Source of the DNA: CAVQEG01 sp963711465
GTDB taxonomy: Bacteria > Bacteroidota > Ignavibacteria > OLB7
Length of the DNA stretch: 64,000 nucleotides
Direction of reading: 5' to 3'
NCBI GenBank assembly: GCA_963711465.1
Contig: CAVQEG010000001.1
Coordinates: forward strand, 2,728,001 to 2,792,000
A program made the position numbers and the translations under genes. Shown piece by piece: positions 1 to 8,081 of the stretch; position 1 is the first letter of the stretch, and each line of letters opens with the position of its first letter. The notes under the pieces were generated by a model that had not been told where the DNA came from, searched no databases, and saw only the letters and a program-made list of their open reading frames with translations.

Positions 1-268
1 CCAGCGACATGAGCAACCCGAGTCCGAGATCCTCGATCGACTCGGTCGCCACGTGGCCGAAGGAACGGTCGCGCCGCAGTCCAGCAAAGTTGTTGTATCC
101 GAGCAGCAGCAGGTAGGTGGCGGCAATACCGATGATCAGACGCGTCGTACCGGCGACGAACCCGATCCACCAGATTTCCATCGTGTAGATCAGGGGCAGA
201 CTGAAGAGGAATCCGCCGGCGATCCCACGAGCGTATTGCTTGAGTGATGTCTCGATCGATCGCGGCAT
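1..268 (-). CDS. TIGR02587/DUF2391-like membrane protein, N-terminal part
   Basis: The frame opens at ATG 266-268 and stays open to the window edge, about 89 residues beginning MPRSIETSLKQYARG. Two hydrophobic segments are visible, roughly residues 17-35 (GGFLFSLPLIYTMEIWW) and 40-58 (RLIIGIAATYLLLLGY), followed by a polar loop with RRDRSFGHVATESIEDLG. This order resembles the predicted inner-membrane family TIGR02587 (DUF2391), which has no established function. The C-terminal half lies outside the window. It is read in the same direction as the RodZ-like and phosphatase genes, about 66 bases beyond the RodZ-like stop. The family call is from memory of the pattern and could be wrong; that it is a polytopic membrane protein is clear. 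Confidence 0.65.
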   Translation of the reverse strand, partial: MPRSIETSLKQYARGIAGGFLFSLPLIYTMEIWWIGFVAGTTRLIIGIAATYLLLLGYNNFAGLRRDRSFGHVATESIEDLGLGLLMSL

Positions 269-334
269 TGTTCCCGGAGTTAGATCGACGCATCTCGAGC
301 GCACGCAAATCCGGGGCCAGAGCCCGCGAGTCGC

Positions 335-1150
335 CTACGGTCCCTTCAGCCCGTTGGCGGTGATGAGCTGGTTGCGCACGGTCATGCCCATGCGCCCGAG
401 CGTTCCGAGCGACCGGTCGCCAAGCGTCAGCTGCAGTCCGCCCGCGTTGCCGAGGGTCAACTGAAACTGACTGCCGGCACGCCAGCGCCGCACCATTCCG
501 CTGTCGAGCAGTCCGGTTTCGCTGCGCTTGTCGTCGATCAGGATCGAGTACCACACCTTGGCCACGGCGCGACCCTCGAGCGTCAGACTGTCGCCCGGCG
601 CGATCTCGGCGGCCGCACTGTCGGGCCCCGGTTGATGTCCCGGACGGGAAATGATCTCGGTGGCCGAACCGGTCGTGTCGTTGGCGGCTACGCCGGCACT
701 CTGCGATCCGCCATCGCGCAGGAAGAAGTACCACGCCGCCACCAGCACCACCAGCAGGAGCGCGATTCCCATCAGTCCGGCAACCGTGTTCGACCCGCTG
801 AGCGGAACGCCACGCTTGTACGGAAGCCGGGGAAGCCCCTCGCGATACCGCTCGAGCATGGAGCGTCGCTCCGGACGCGTCACGCGCTCGTTCGGAGCAA
901 GTTCGACCGCGGGTCCGACCGACGGTGGTTCGTAATCAGGAAGGTCCTCGACCAGCGGCTCCGGATCGAGCTCGACGGCTTCGGCGTAGGCACGAACGAA
1001 GAAACGAAGGTGGGAGCCGGGAACCGAGTCGAGATCATCGCTCTCGATCGCACGGATGAACTTCGACTGGATGTAGGTACGCTGCACTACGTCCTCGACA
1101 CCGAGCCCCCGCGCTTCACGTGCCTCGCGCAACCGCTGGCCAATAGTCAT
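335..1150 (-). CDS. RodZ-like helix-turn-helix membrane protein
   Basis: A 271-residue protein with the RodZ layout. Residues 1-70 are an XRE-like helix-turn-helix (IGQRLREAREARGLGVEDV... FIRAIESDDLDSVPG), followed by a basic linker, a single membrane helix at about 121-145, and a periplasmic DUF4115-type beta domain at about 185-268. In E. coli RodZ links MreB filaments to the elongation machinery. In other phyla such proteins are found as general cell-shape or regulatory membrane proteins, so the exact role here is inferred. It lies downstream of the SpoIIE-type phosphatase on the same strand with a 57-base gap and may share its transcript. Confidence 0.85.
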   Translation of the reverse strand: MTIGQRLREAREARGLGVEDVVQRTYIQSKFIRAIESDDLDSVPGSHLRFFVRAYAEAVELDPEPLVEDLPDYEPPSVGPAVELAPNERVTRPERRSMLERYREGLPRLPYKRGVPLSGSNTVAGLMGIALLLVVLVAAWYFFLRDGGSQSAGVAANDTTGSATEIISRPGHQPGPDSAAAEIAPGDSLTLEGRAVAKVWYSILIDDKRSETGLLDSGMVRRWRAGSQFQLTLGNAGGLQLTLGDRSLGTLGRMGMTVRNQLITANGLKGP

Positions 1151-1207
1151 TGGCGATGTGGATCCGATAGGGTGGGAGAATGGAATTCCACCAAGATAAA
1201 ATTTCTC

Positions 1208-2947
1208 TCAGACCCCTGCCGACGGGCATCGCCACACGGCGACCAGCGTGATGTCGTCGGACTGCGGCGCACCCTGCGTGAATGCCAGCACGTCGCGCCG
1301 CGTGCGCTCGATCGCCTCGCTGGCCGAGGTTACCGCCCGTGCGGCAAGCAGCGCACGCAGCCGCGCCTCGCCGTACTCCTCGTGGACGGGATCGAGTGCT
1401 TCGGAAACGCCGTCGGTGTACATCAGCAGCAGATCGTTCGGTTCCATCCGGACCTCGCCGACCGCGTAGGGGATGGTCGTCGGCATCACGCCGAAGATCA
1501 GCCCGCCGTCCTCCAGCGGCGTCATTGTCGTGCCCGAGACCAGCAGTGGCGGGTTGTGCCCGGCATTGACGTAGCGGAACGTGCCCGAACGCGTGTCGAG
1601 CACACCGATGAAGGCGGTGATGAATTTGTCGACGGCGGTGTTCTCGTGGATGACGTCGTTGATTCTCGCAGCCAGCTCCGAGAGCGGCATCTCCATGCGT
1701 GCAAGCGTTCGGAGCGCCGCCTGCACGTTGGCCATCAGCAGTGACGCCGGCGTTCCCTTGCCTGAAACGTCCGCCACCGAAAGGAGGATGCGACCGTCAT
1801 CGAGGTCGATCACATCGTAGCAGTCGCCACCGACCTGCTGGGAGGGAACGGTCTGAGCGGCCACCTCGTATCCATCGAGCACGGGGAGTTCCTTCGGCAG
1901 CAGTCCCTGCTGAATCTGCCAGGCGATGCGCAGATCCTCCTCCATCCGATTCTTCTCGATCATCTCCTCCAGCAGCCGCGCGTTCTCCAGCGCGCTGATG
2001 GCCAGGTTTCCGAGCGCCGCGAGGAACTCGGCATCCTCCTCGTCGATGCGCTCGCGCAGTCGCTGCCCGACGAGCAGCACGCCGCGGATCTCCCCCTGCA
2101 CCTCCATCGGGATCGCCGCCCGAATTCCCAGATCGTACATATCCGCCCCCATACCCTCGAGCAGCTCCCGCTCGGCGAGAATCGACACGCCCTGCTCTCC
2201 GCTCCAGCGCAGCATCCGCTGCGATGGTTTCTCGGTGAACCGGTTGACGACCAGCCGGAACTCGCCGTCGCTCACCAGCGCCACGGCGAAGCGCGCGACC
2301 GCCATTTCGCCCATCAGCGTGTAGCCCAGCAGCCGGAGAATCGCACTGCGGTCGAGCGACACGTTGAATTCCTTGCCCGCTTCGAAGAGCGATCGCAGCC
2401 GCTGGATGCGCCGCTCCAGCCGGCGATTGACCTCGTGCAGCGACGCGCGAACCCGCGAGCCCTCCAGCGCCATCGCCGCGATCGCTCCGACCAGCAGCGC
2501 GTAGCGAACCTCATCTTCGTCGAGTGCCTCCGAGAGCATCGGACGACCCAGCAGCACCACTGCGAAGACCGCGCCCCCGAATCCCAGCGGCAGCAGGTAG
2601 CCGATGTGCGAGTCTGACAACCCGGCGACGCCGGCACGCGCGGCATCGACCAGACCGATCTGCCGACGCCCGTCCCAGGTGAACCGAAGTCCGGCCAGAT
2701 CGCCCGCCGCGCCCTTGACGTACGCCACACGCAGCTGCCCGTCGGCTTCCGGCAGCGCCACGGCCGCACGGCCCAGCCGCAGCTTTCCCATCAGCGAAAG
2801 CAGCAGGTTGCCGTAGATGAATTCCGCATCCTCCGACTCGTTGAGCAGTCGGCTGAATTCCAGCAGCGCATTGATATCGAGCGATGTGGCGGCGCCTCCT
2901 CGGTCGTGCGTCGGGCTCGCGGAAGTCACCGGGCGGTCGTGGCTCAT
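1208..2947 (-). CDS. GAF-domain SpoIIE/RsbU-type serine phosphatase
   Basis: 579 residues. The first 330 contain two GAF-like sensory stretches separated by a helical segment (VNRRLERRIQRLRSLFEAGK). The C-terminal 230 residues form a PP2C/SpoIIE domain. Metal-binding motifs are seen in order: GGDCYDVIDLDDG, VADVSGKGTPASLLMA, AGHNPPLL, MYTDGVSEA and SDDITLVAVW. Proteins of this architecture dephosphorylate anti-sigma-factor antagonists in partner-switching cascades. No anti-sigma or antagonist gene is visible here, so the target is unknown. A GAGG about seven bases before ATG 2947 supports the start. The RodZ-like gene follows on the same strand. Confidence 0.93.
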   Translation of the reverse strand: MSHDRPVTSASPTHDRGGAATSLDINALLEFSRLLNESEDAEFIYGNLLLSLMGKLRLGRAAVALPEADGQLRVAYVKGAAGDLAGLRFTWDGRRQIGLVDAARAGVAGLSDSHIGYLLPLGFGGAVFAVVLLGRPMLSEALDEDEVRYALLVGAIAAMALEGSRVRASLHEVNRRLERRIQRLRSLFEAGKEFNVSLDRSAILRLLGYTLMGEMAVARFAVALVSDGEFRLVVNRFTEKPSQRMLRWSGEQGVSILAERELLEGMGADMYDLGIRAAIPMEVQGEIRGVLLVGQRLRERIDEEDAEFLAALGNLAISALENARLLEEMIEKNRMEEDLRIAWQIQQGLLPKELPVLDGYEVAAQTVPSQQVGGDCYDVIDLDDGRILLSVADVSGKGTPASLLMANVQAALRTLARMEMPLSELAARINDVIHENTAVDKFITAFIGVLDTRSGTFRYVNAGHNPPLLVSGTTMTPLEDGGLIFGVMPTTIPYAVGEVRMEPNDLLLMYTDGVSEALDPVHEEYGEARLRALLAARAVTSASEAIERTRRDVLAFTQGAPQSDDITLVAVWRCPSAGV

Positions 2948-3023
2948 GTGGGAACCTCGGTGGGAGCGTGGGTCGGTCGGGCGCGAAAGATAACGGATGC
3001 CGCGCGTTTCCCCGGACGCCGAG

Positions 3024-3332
3024 CTACCAGTTGATCAGGTACCGGTAGATCAGATCCTCCTGCGCGGAATCGATATGCGCCCGCGCCGCCATCGTGTCGA
3101 TCACCTCCCCCCACTGTGCCGGCGTCCGCTCCTCCGGAGCGTGCAGTCCGTGACACGCGCTGCACGTGCGGATGTAGAGCTTCCGCCCCCGCTCGAGCTG
3201 CTCGAGCGTCGCCGCCGATCGCTTGTCCACATTCGCCGCCGTCGGCCGGTACAGCGAAACGCCACAGCCGCCGAGGACGATGAAGAGCGCGCTCAGCACC
3301 GCCGTCGACCACGCAGACACACCGCGCGTCAC
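3024..3332 (-). CDS. monoheme c-type cytochrome lipoprotein
   Basis: About 102 residues from GTG 3332. A GTG four codons later (3320) is an alternative with a GAGGG at better spacing. A hydrophobic signal ends in a lipobox (IVLGGC, Cys 23), so the protein is probably a lipoprotein. The heme-binding motif is CSACH at residues 57-61 in RKLYIRTCSACHGLH. There is no clear distal Met; the C-terminus ends YRYLINW. It is small for class I cytochromes. The gene starts 23 bases after the beta-rich secreted protein on the same strand and is probably cotranscribed with it, suggesting an electron-transfer or metal-oxidation role. The substrate is unknown. Confidence 0.78.
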   Translation of the reverse strand: MTRGVSAWSTAVLSALFIVLGGCGVSLYRPTAANVDKRSAATLEQLERGRKLYIRTCSACHGLHAPEERTPAQWGEVIDTMAARAHIDSAQEDLIYRYLINW

Positions 3333-3355
3333 CCTCAGACGGGAGCTCGCCTCCC

Positions 3356-4210
3356 TCACAGCGTGATCCCCATCAGCAGTCGCGCCTCCACCTTCTCGTG
3401 ATCGACCAGATCCAGATTCCCCACCGTCCCCTCCTCGCGCTTCATCATGAACAGCTGCGGCTGCACGTTGAGAATGAAGAAGAAATTTCCCGTGGAGACG
3501 AACGCCGTCGGTCCGGCGAACCAGACCGATTTCTCCCACTCGCCATCGCTGATCTCGTTCGCGTTGCGTGCCTCCACGCCGATGCCGAACGTCGGCGTAC
3601 ACATGTACATGTAGCCAAGGTTGAGTTCCACCGGCACTTCCGTTTCCTGCTCGACCTCATCGCCGTCCAGCTCGGTTTCGAATTCCACTTCCCCCGCCAC
3701 GTTCGCCGCGATGATGCTGCTGCCGAAGCGCTTGTCGAGGATCACCTTCCCCTCGAGTTCGATCTCGCTGCTGGTGAAGCTCGCCTCGCCGTAGAGCGCC
3801 GTTCCGATTCCGTCGGCAACCGGATCGGTGAGTTTCCACTTCCACTCGTTCGACACGCCGATCTCCGTCGACGTCGTGAAGTCCGATGCACCGATGGTGT
3901 GCAGCGTCGACTGGCTCAGATTGAAGTAGAGCGATGTCTGGACGTCACCGCCGAGTCCGACTTCGAACTCGAGGCGCTGGTCGAGAATCCGGCCGAAATC
4001 GTACGGGCTCCCCTCCCCTTCCTTCCCCATCCGCAGCGTGTTCCACAATTCCACGTCGAGCCCGCCACTCGGTTTGACGTTCGACTGATACGTGCGGGCG
4101 AAGTTCCTGTCCTGTGCCCGTGCGGGCTGGTGGGCAAACAGCAGCATGAGAAGCGCTGCGGCTGAGACGATCGGAAGTGCGCGGTGGGTCGTGACGTTGC
4201 ATGGGATCAT
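3356..4210 (-). CDS. beta-rich secreted/outer-membrane protein (DUF6662-like)
   Basis: 284 residues with a signal peptide ending ARAQ at about residue 33. The mature protein starts RNFARTYQSNVKPSGGLDVE and alternates polar and hydrophobic residues in a way typical of outer-membrane beta strands (LEFEVGLGGDVQTSLYFN, VPVELNLGYMYM, SVWFAGPTAFVS). The YQSNV...LDVELWNT opening resembles DUF6662-type proteins, which are often found next to cytochromes; no reaction is established. It heads a two-gene unit with the c-type cytochrome lipoprotein. A perfect 21-bp palindrome lies about 70 bases upstream. The family name is a weak recollection; secretion is clear. Confidence 0.72.
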   Translation of the reverse strand: MIPCNVTTHRALPIVSAAALLMLLFAHQPARAQDRNFARTYQSNVKPSGGLDVELWNTLRMGKEGEGSPYDFGRILDQRLEFEVGLGGDVQTSLYFNLSQSTLHTIGASDFTTSTEIGVSNEWKWKLTDPVADGIGTALYGEASFTSSEIELEGKVILDKRFGSSIIAANVAGEVEFETELDGDEVEQETEVPVELNLGYMYMCTPTFGIGVEARNANEISDGEWEKSVWFAGPTAFVSTGNFFFILNVQPQLFMMKREEGTVGNLDLVDHEKVEARLLMGITL

Positions 4211-4279
4211 GGTGCGCCGGTGCCTCCTGGCAGATTGGTGTTGAAGAATTCGAGGCCGCCAAGGTACGGCACTTCCTTG

Positions 4280-4300
4280 TATTTGGACTCAGTCCAAATA
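4280..4300. promoter_or_regulatory. perfect 21-bp palindromic operator
   Basis: Two 10-base arms, TATTTGGACT and AGTCCAAATA, flank a single central C. The site is 70-90 bases upstream of ATG 4210. It sits just downstream of a TAGTTTG box on the minus strand (4304-4310), that is, at the expected transcription start. A dimeric repressor bound here would block the secreted protein/cytochrome c unit. The arm sequence is reminiscent of Rrf2-family sites but the regulator is not in the window. Confidence 0.6.
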
Positions 4301-4412
4301 TGACAAACTATGACATGCGGGATGTGGGGGTGGACCTGCGGACCTGCAGCGGTACGGATGGTTGGAATGTATTCGGAATGGTGCCGGACAAGCGTGGCAG
4401 CGGTCAGGCATG

Positions 4413-4490
4413 GTGCCGATGGAGCGTGGTGCCGATGGAGCGTGGTGCCGATGGTGGAGGGTGCCGATGGTGGAGGGTGCCGGTGCAGCG
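4413..4490. repeat. 16-bp tandem repeat, nearly five units
   Basis: Copies of a unit beginning GTGCCGATGG start at 4413, 4429, 4445, 4461 and 4477, exactly 16 bases apart. The first two units end in AGCGTG and the next two in TGGAGG; the last is diverged. Confidence 0.85.
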
Positions 4491-4685
4491 ACGTCGGTCA
4501 TCGAGTCAACTGCCTCGGTGCAGTTCTGTCGGCAGGACGACCGTTGTCTTCGGCGGACGGCCCGATCGGCGACGAGCCGCTGCATTCGCTCATCCGCGGA
4601 CACGCGCCGTGCAACGGCGATGCGGACGCGGAATGTGCGGAAGAGGAACCGGAAGCAGGCATGACCGGGCACCTCTCAGAACGCT

Positions 4686-7600
4686 TCAGGGACGTACGCG
4701 CAGCCCGGGTGTTCCGTCCGGCGGCAGATAGGTGATCTCAAGCAATGCGCCGTGGCCCGGATTGAGTGCGATGCGGAACGAGCTGTCGGCGGCGATCGCC
4801 GTGTCGAGTCCGACGCGGGGGCCGGTCGCAAGTGGCAGCGTGTCGGTGGTCGGTTCAATCTCCCGCACGCGGACGAAGTTGTACTGGCTCGAATCGGGGT
4901 GGCGGAGATTGAGCCGCACGTCGATGACGCGCATCTCCGAGACCGAGTCCATCATCCGACCGCGCGCCGAGGTGGGCGAGATGGAGTAGTCGCCGCGAGG
5001 GCGCTCGAAGGTGCGCCGGTTGACCAGGAACATGTAGTTGGTATCCCGCATCGGGTCGCCCGTCGTGTCGTGCCTGGGCTCGAAGAGGCCGACCTCGACG
5101 TAAGTGTGCTCGGGTGAATCGGCCACGAGTGAGTCACCGATCGTGTTGAGGCCCGGAATGAGGATTTTGTCCCGGCGGTAGGCGGTGACCGAGGAGAAAA
5201 TCTCGTCGGAGGGGACGGGGCGGTAGCCGACGCCGCGTTCGAGCGCCGTCGCCGTGTCCCAATTGTGTGCCGTTTCCCCATAGGGGAAGTACGTGATCGT
5301 GTAGTTCTGGGGCACCGTGTAGTTGATGCTGTACGTATTGCGCCATGCGAGCTTCATCAGCTCGGGTCCGATCCGGTGCAGCCAGTGATCAATCTCTTTG
5401 GTTGCCCGACTTCGCACGCCCCAGCCGGTGTAGAAGTCGGGGATGTAGTAACCGGCGGTGTCGTCGTAGTAGTCGCGCCAGTCATAGTGCCGCAGCACCA
5501 GGAACTGGTCATAGTGATTCCGCGTCGTGTCGCGGTAGGCGAGCATCGGACCACATGCACCGAAGTCGGGATTGACCCCGTTCCAGATTTCGAGCGAATC
5601 GATGAGGGCAGTGCTGTCGATCATCGAGGTTTCCGATCCGTCGGGATGCACGACGACCGTGCGCCACGTCGCATCGTCGAATCCGATGCTCCGCGTATTC
5701 AGGCTGTTATAGTGCCCGTCCATCACCTGCCAGTCGATTCCCTTCGCTCCATAGGCCAACGAGGTCGTTGCCATAGCCCAGAGTTCTGCCGCCTCCGGAT
5801 AATGACCAACGACAGTATCGAGCTTCCAGCTCGTGTAGAGCGTATCGATGCGGATGGACGTCGTGTGCGCCACGGAGTCGACGACCGAGTCGCGAAAGGC
5901 GTGGATGTTCGTCCACTGGGCGTTCGGACGGGCGGTTGAATCGTCCGTGTGAGCCGCGGCAAATCCCATCGGCCCGACGTTGAAGATCACCGAGGCAAGC
6001 CGGCGGTGGTATTGTCGGGCAACGGCAGCACCCTCACCAAGCGCGTCGCAGTTGGTGCCGTAGGGCTGGTATCCTGCAATCGAATCCGGCTTGTACTGGC
6101 CAAGGAAGCGGCGCTGATACATGGTCGTTGCCACTTCCACCGAATCGAGCGTCCGCTGCCGGTCGGTTGTATCGATGATCAGCTCCGGCATCGAGACGTG
6201 GTTCTCCCACGTGCCCCATCCCTCGGCTTCGAAGTCCGTTCGTCCGCCATTGTGCTCCCGCAGGCGCGGCGGCTCGTTGTACGGCAGCTTGAGCCCTCTG
6301 TTCATCCACCCGTCGTAGGACATCATCTCTTCCACCGTCACCGCGTTCGGGTCGTACGTCGAATCTCCCTCCTGCTGAAGTGCATTCTGATAGCCGCCCT
6401 CCATCCAAGCCGGCACACCGTCGACATCCGGCGCATCGCCGTACGGATTGCCACGCGTGTTCTCCATCGCCGCGTTGAGGTTGTCATGCAGCAGCTTGTA
6501 CATCCGCTGGTAGCAGCGTGCCGCTGTCGGCGGAAACTCTGCGGAGATGGCAACGCCCATCACACACTTCCGCCGATCAGTATAGCCACCCTCCTGCCCG
6601 TTCTCTCCGTGCTTGTTGTACAGCGCATACGATCGGACCACATTGACGATCGAATCGTGGAACTGCTGCACCTCCGGGCGCGATTCGTCCCCGAGCATCA
6701 GATCCCCCAGCGAATCCCGAAACGCCACGCTCCTGAGCACCACCGGCTCGCCGCCCAGCCACCGTACCTCGATGTTCATCCGCTGTGACGTGTTGCCCGC
6801 GTACTGCGGGCCAGCCAGTCCCGTCGTCGGGTTCGCCTTCACGTAGATCGGATAGCGCACCGTCCGGTACGCGTCCCAGTTCTGTTCGGTCGGCGATCCG
6901 ATCGGCTTCAACTCCGCCTTGGTCACGTACATCGTATCGAACGGCAGCGTCAGGTTCGTTGCCGGCTCTTTCGGCGCTGATCCCGCCGTGTCCACGTACC
7001 GCGACGTCTGCACCGTGTCCTCGGCGAAGTACGGCGTCTCGTGCGAGACGATCACCTCCAGCAGCGTGTCACCATCCGACGACGAGCCACCCGATCGCAG
7101 ATGCCCCGTGACCACCAGATAATCGCGCCACTGACCGCGGTAACCTCCGAAGACGTTGCTCCACGGATCCGACTGCTGCACCGAGTCAAAATCATTCGGC
7201 TCCCATTGTCCGCTCACCGCGTCGTACTCCTGCGGCCATCGGTGCGTCTGCATCGGCTTCCAGTTGATCGCAATGTCCTTCGCGATCGTCTGCCCCGGCG
7301 TCGTGTTCGTTGAGTCGTAACGCATCTCGCCTGCGTCGAGGCCGAAGTCATTGTTCTCGAACCCATTGTTCTGGACTTCACCGCCACTCCGCCACGTAAA
7401 CACCATCGGCATGTCGGCAAACAGCGCACTGTCGACCATGAGAAATTCCTCCTCGGCTCCCTGTGCACCGAAGTGCGTCGGGCCCAGCGCGAAGGCGATC
7501 ACTCGGTGATCCCCGACCCACGGCGAGCGATCCAGTTGCTGCAGTTCCCCCGGAAAGAACTCCACACGCCGCCGGATCACGTCGATCCCGAAGTCGTCGC

Positions 7601-7979
7601 ACCACTTCCATAAGCTGTCGTAGTGGTTCAGCGTGTCCCACGTCGAGCGTCGCGCTCCGGTGCACACCGTATCCCCCGTGATCGGGTCGATCCTCGCTCC
7701 GGCGATCGGACTCGACAGCCATTCCGGCTGATGCGACGTGCTGTAGCACGCGCTCCATGGGAACGCGTCGGTCCACGCCCCGACGAAGAACCGATCGGTC
7801 GTGTCCGTCGAGATCCCGTACATCTTCGCCACCGAGTCCGGTGGTGATTCCTGTGCCCGTAGCTGACCGACGCTCAGCGTCAGCAGTGTCATTGCCAGCA
7901 GCAGCAGCGCTACTGACCGGTCATTGCCCGAGGCCCCCCTGGAAGGACGACTGGTGGTGGCTTGCTTGAGTCGACGCAT
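4686..7979 (-). CDS. large secreted protein of unknown function
   Basis: 1,097 residues with a signal peptide (VALLLLAMTLLTLSVGQLRAQ, cleavage near residue 43). The mature part is rich in Trp, Tyr and Asp. The segment ATTSLAYGAKGIDWQVMDG is reminiscent of TIM-barrel glycosidase-like surfaces. The last 25 residues (LNPGHGALLEITYLPPDG) resemble the closing beta domain of such enzymes. I cannot assign a family or catalytic residues. Unlike several other exported proteins in the window it lacks a recognisable T9SS sorting domain, so it may be periplasmic or use another anchor. The next gene upstream, on the same strand, is an FG-GAP protein 102 bases away. Confidence 0.8.
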   Translation of the reverse strand: MRRLKQATTSRPSRGASGNDRSVALLLLAMTLLTLSVGQLRAQESPPDSVAKMYGISTDTTDRFFVGAWTDAFPWSACYSTSHQPEWLSSPIAGARIDPITGDTVCTGARRSTWDTLNHYDSLWKWCDDFGIDVIRRRVEFFPGELQQLDRSPWVGDHRVIAFALGPTHFGAQGAEEEFLMVDSALFADMPMVFTWRSGGEVQNNGFENNDFGLDAGEMRYDSTNTTPGQTIAKDIAINWKPMQTHRWPQEYDAVSGQWEPNDFDSVQQSDPWSNVFGGYRGQWRDYLVVTGHLRSGGSSSDGDTLLEVIVSHETPYFAEDTVQTSRYVDTAGSAPKEPATNLTLPFDTMYVTKAELKPIGSPTEQNWDAYRTVRYPIYVKANPTTGLAGPQYAGNTSQRMNIEVRWLGGEPVVLRSVAFRDSLGDLMLGDESRPEVQQFHDSIVNVVRSYALYNKHGENGQEGGYTDRRKCVMGVAISAEFPPTAARCYQRMYKLLHDNLNAAMENTRGNPYGDAPDVDGVPAWMEGGYQNALQQEGDSTYDPNAVTVEEMMSYDGWMNRGLKLPYNEPPRLREHNGGRTDFEAEGWGTWENHVSMPELIIDTTDRQRTLDSVEVATTMYQRRFLGQYKPDSIAGYQPYGTNCDALGEGAAVARQYHRRLASVIFNVGPMGFAAAHTDDSTARPNAQWTNIHAFRDSVVDSVAHTTSIRIDTLYTSWKLDTVVGHYPEAAELWAMATTSLAYGAKGIDWQVMDGHYNSLNTRSIGFDDATWRTVVVHPDGSETSMIDSTALIDSLEIWNGVNPDFGACGPMLAYRDTTRNHYDQFLVLRHYDWRDYYDDTAGYYIPDFYTGWGVRSRATKEIDHWLHRIGPELMKLAWRNTYSINYTVPQNYTITYFPYGETAHNWDTATALERGVGYRPVPSDEIFSSVTAYRRDKILIPGLNTIGDSLVADSPEHTYVEVGLFEPRHDTTGDPMRDTNYMFLVNRRTFERPRGDYSISPTSARGRMMDSVSEMRVIDVRLNLRHPDSSQYNFVRVREIEPTTDTLPLATGPRVGLDTAIAADSSFRIALNPGHGALLEITYLPPDGTPGLRVRP

Positions 7980-8081
7980 GGTCGCCTCCTCCGTAGTTGA
8001 TTGACTATGGGCGGATCAGCCGTTTGCCGATCCGAATGTGGGTGGTCTCCTTTGGTGCGAAGTGAGGGGCGGTAGGGTGAT

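Larger units (their letters stand above)
4211..4685. other. gene-free interval with operator and 16-bp repeats
   Basis: This 475-base gap separates two minus-strand genes. It holds the palindromic operator at 4280-4300, a TAGTTTG box read on the minus strand at 4304-4310, and a 16-bp tandem array at 4413-4490. Open frames here are low-complexity translations of the array and are not considered genes. Confidence 0.7.
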
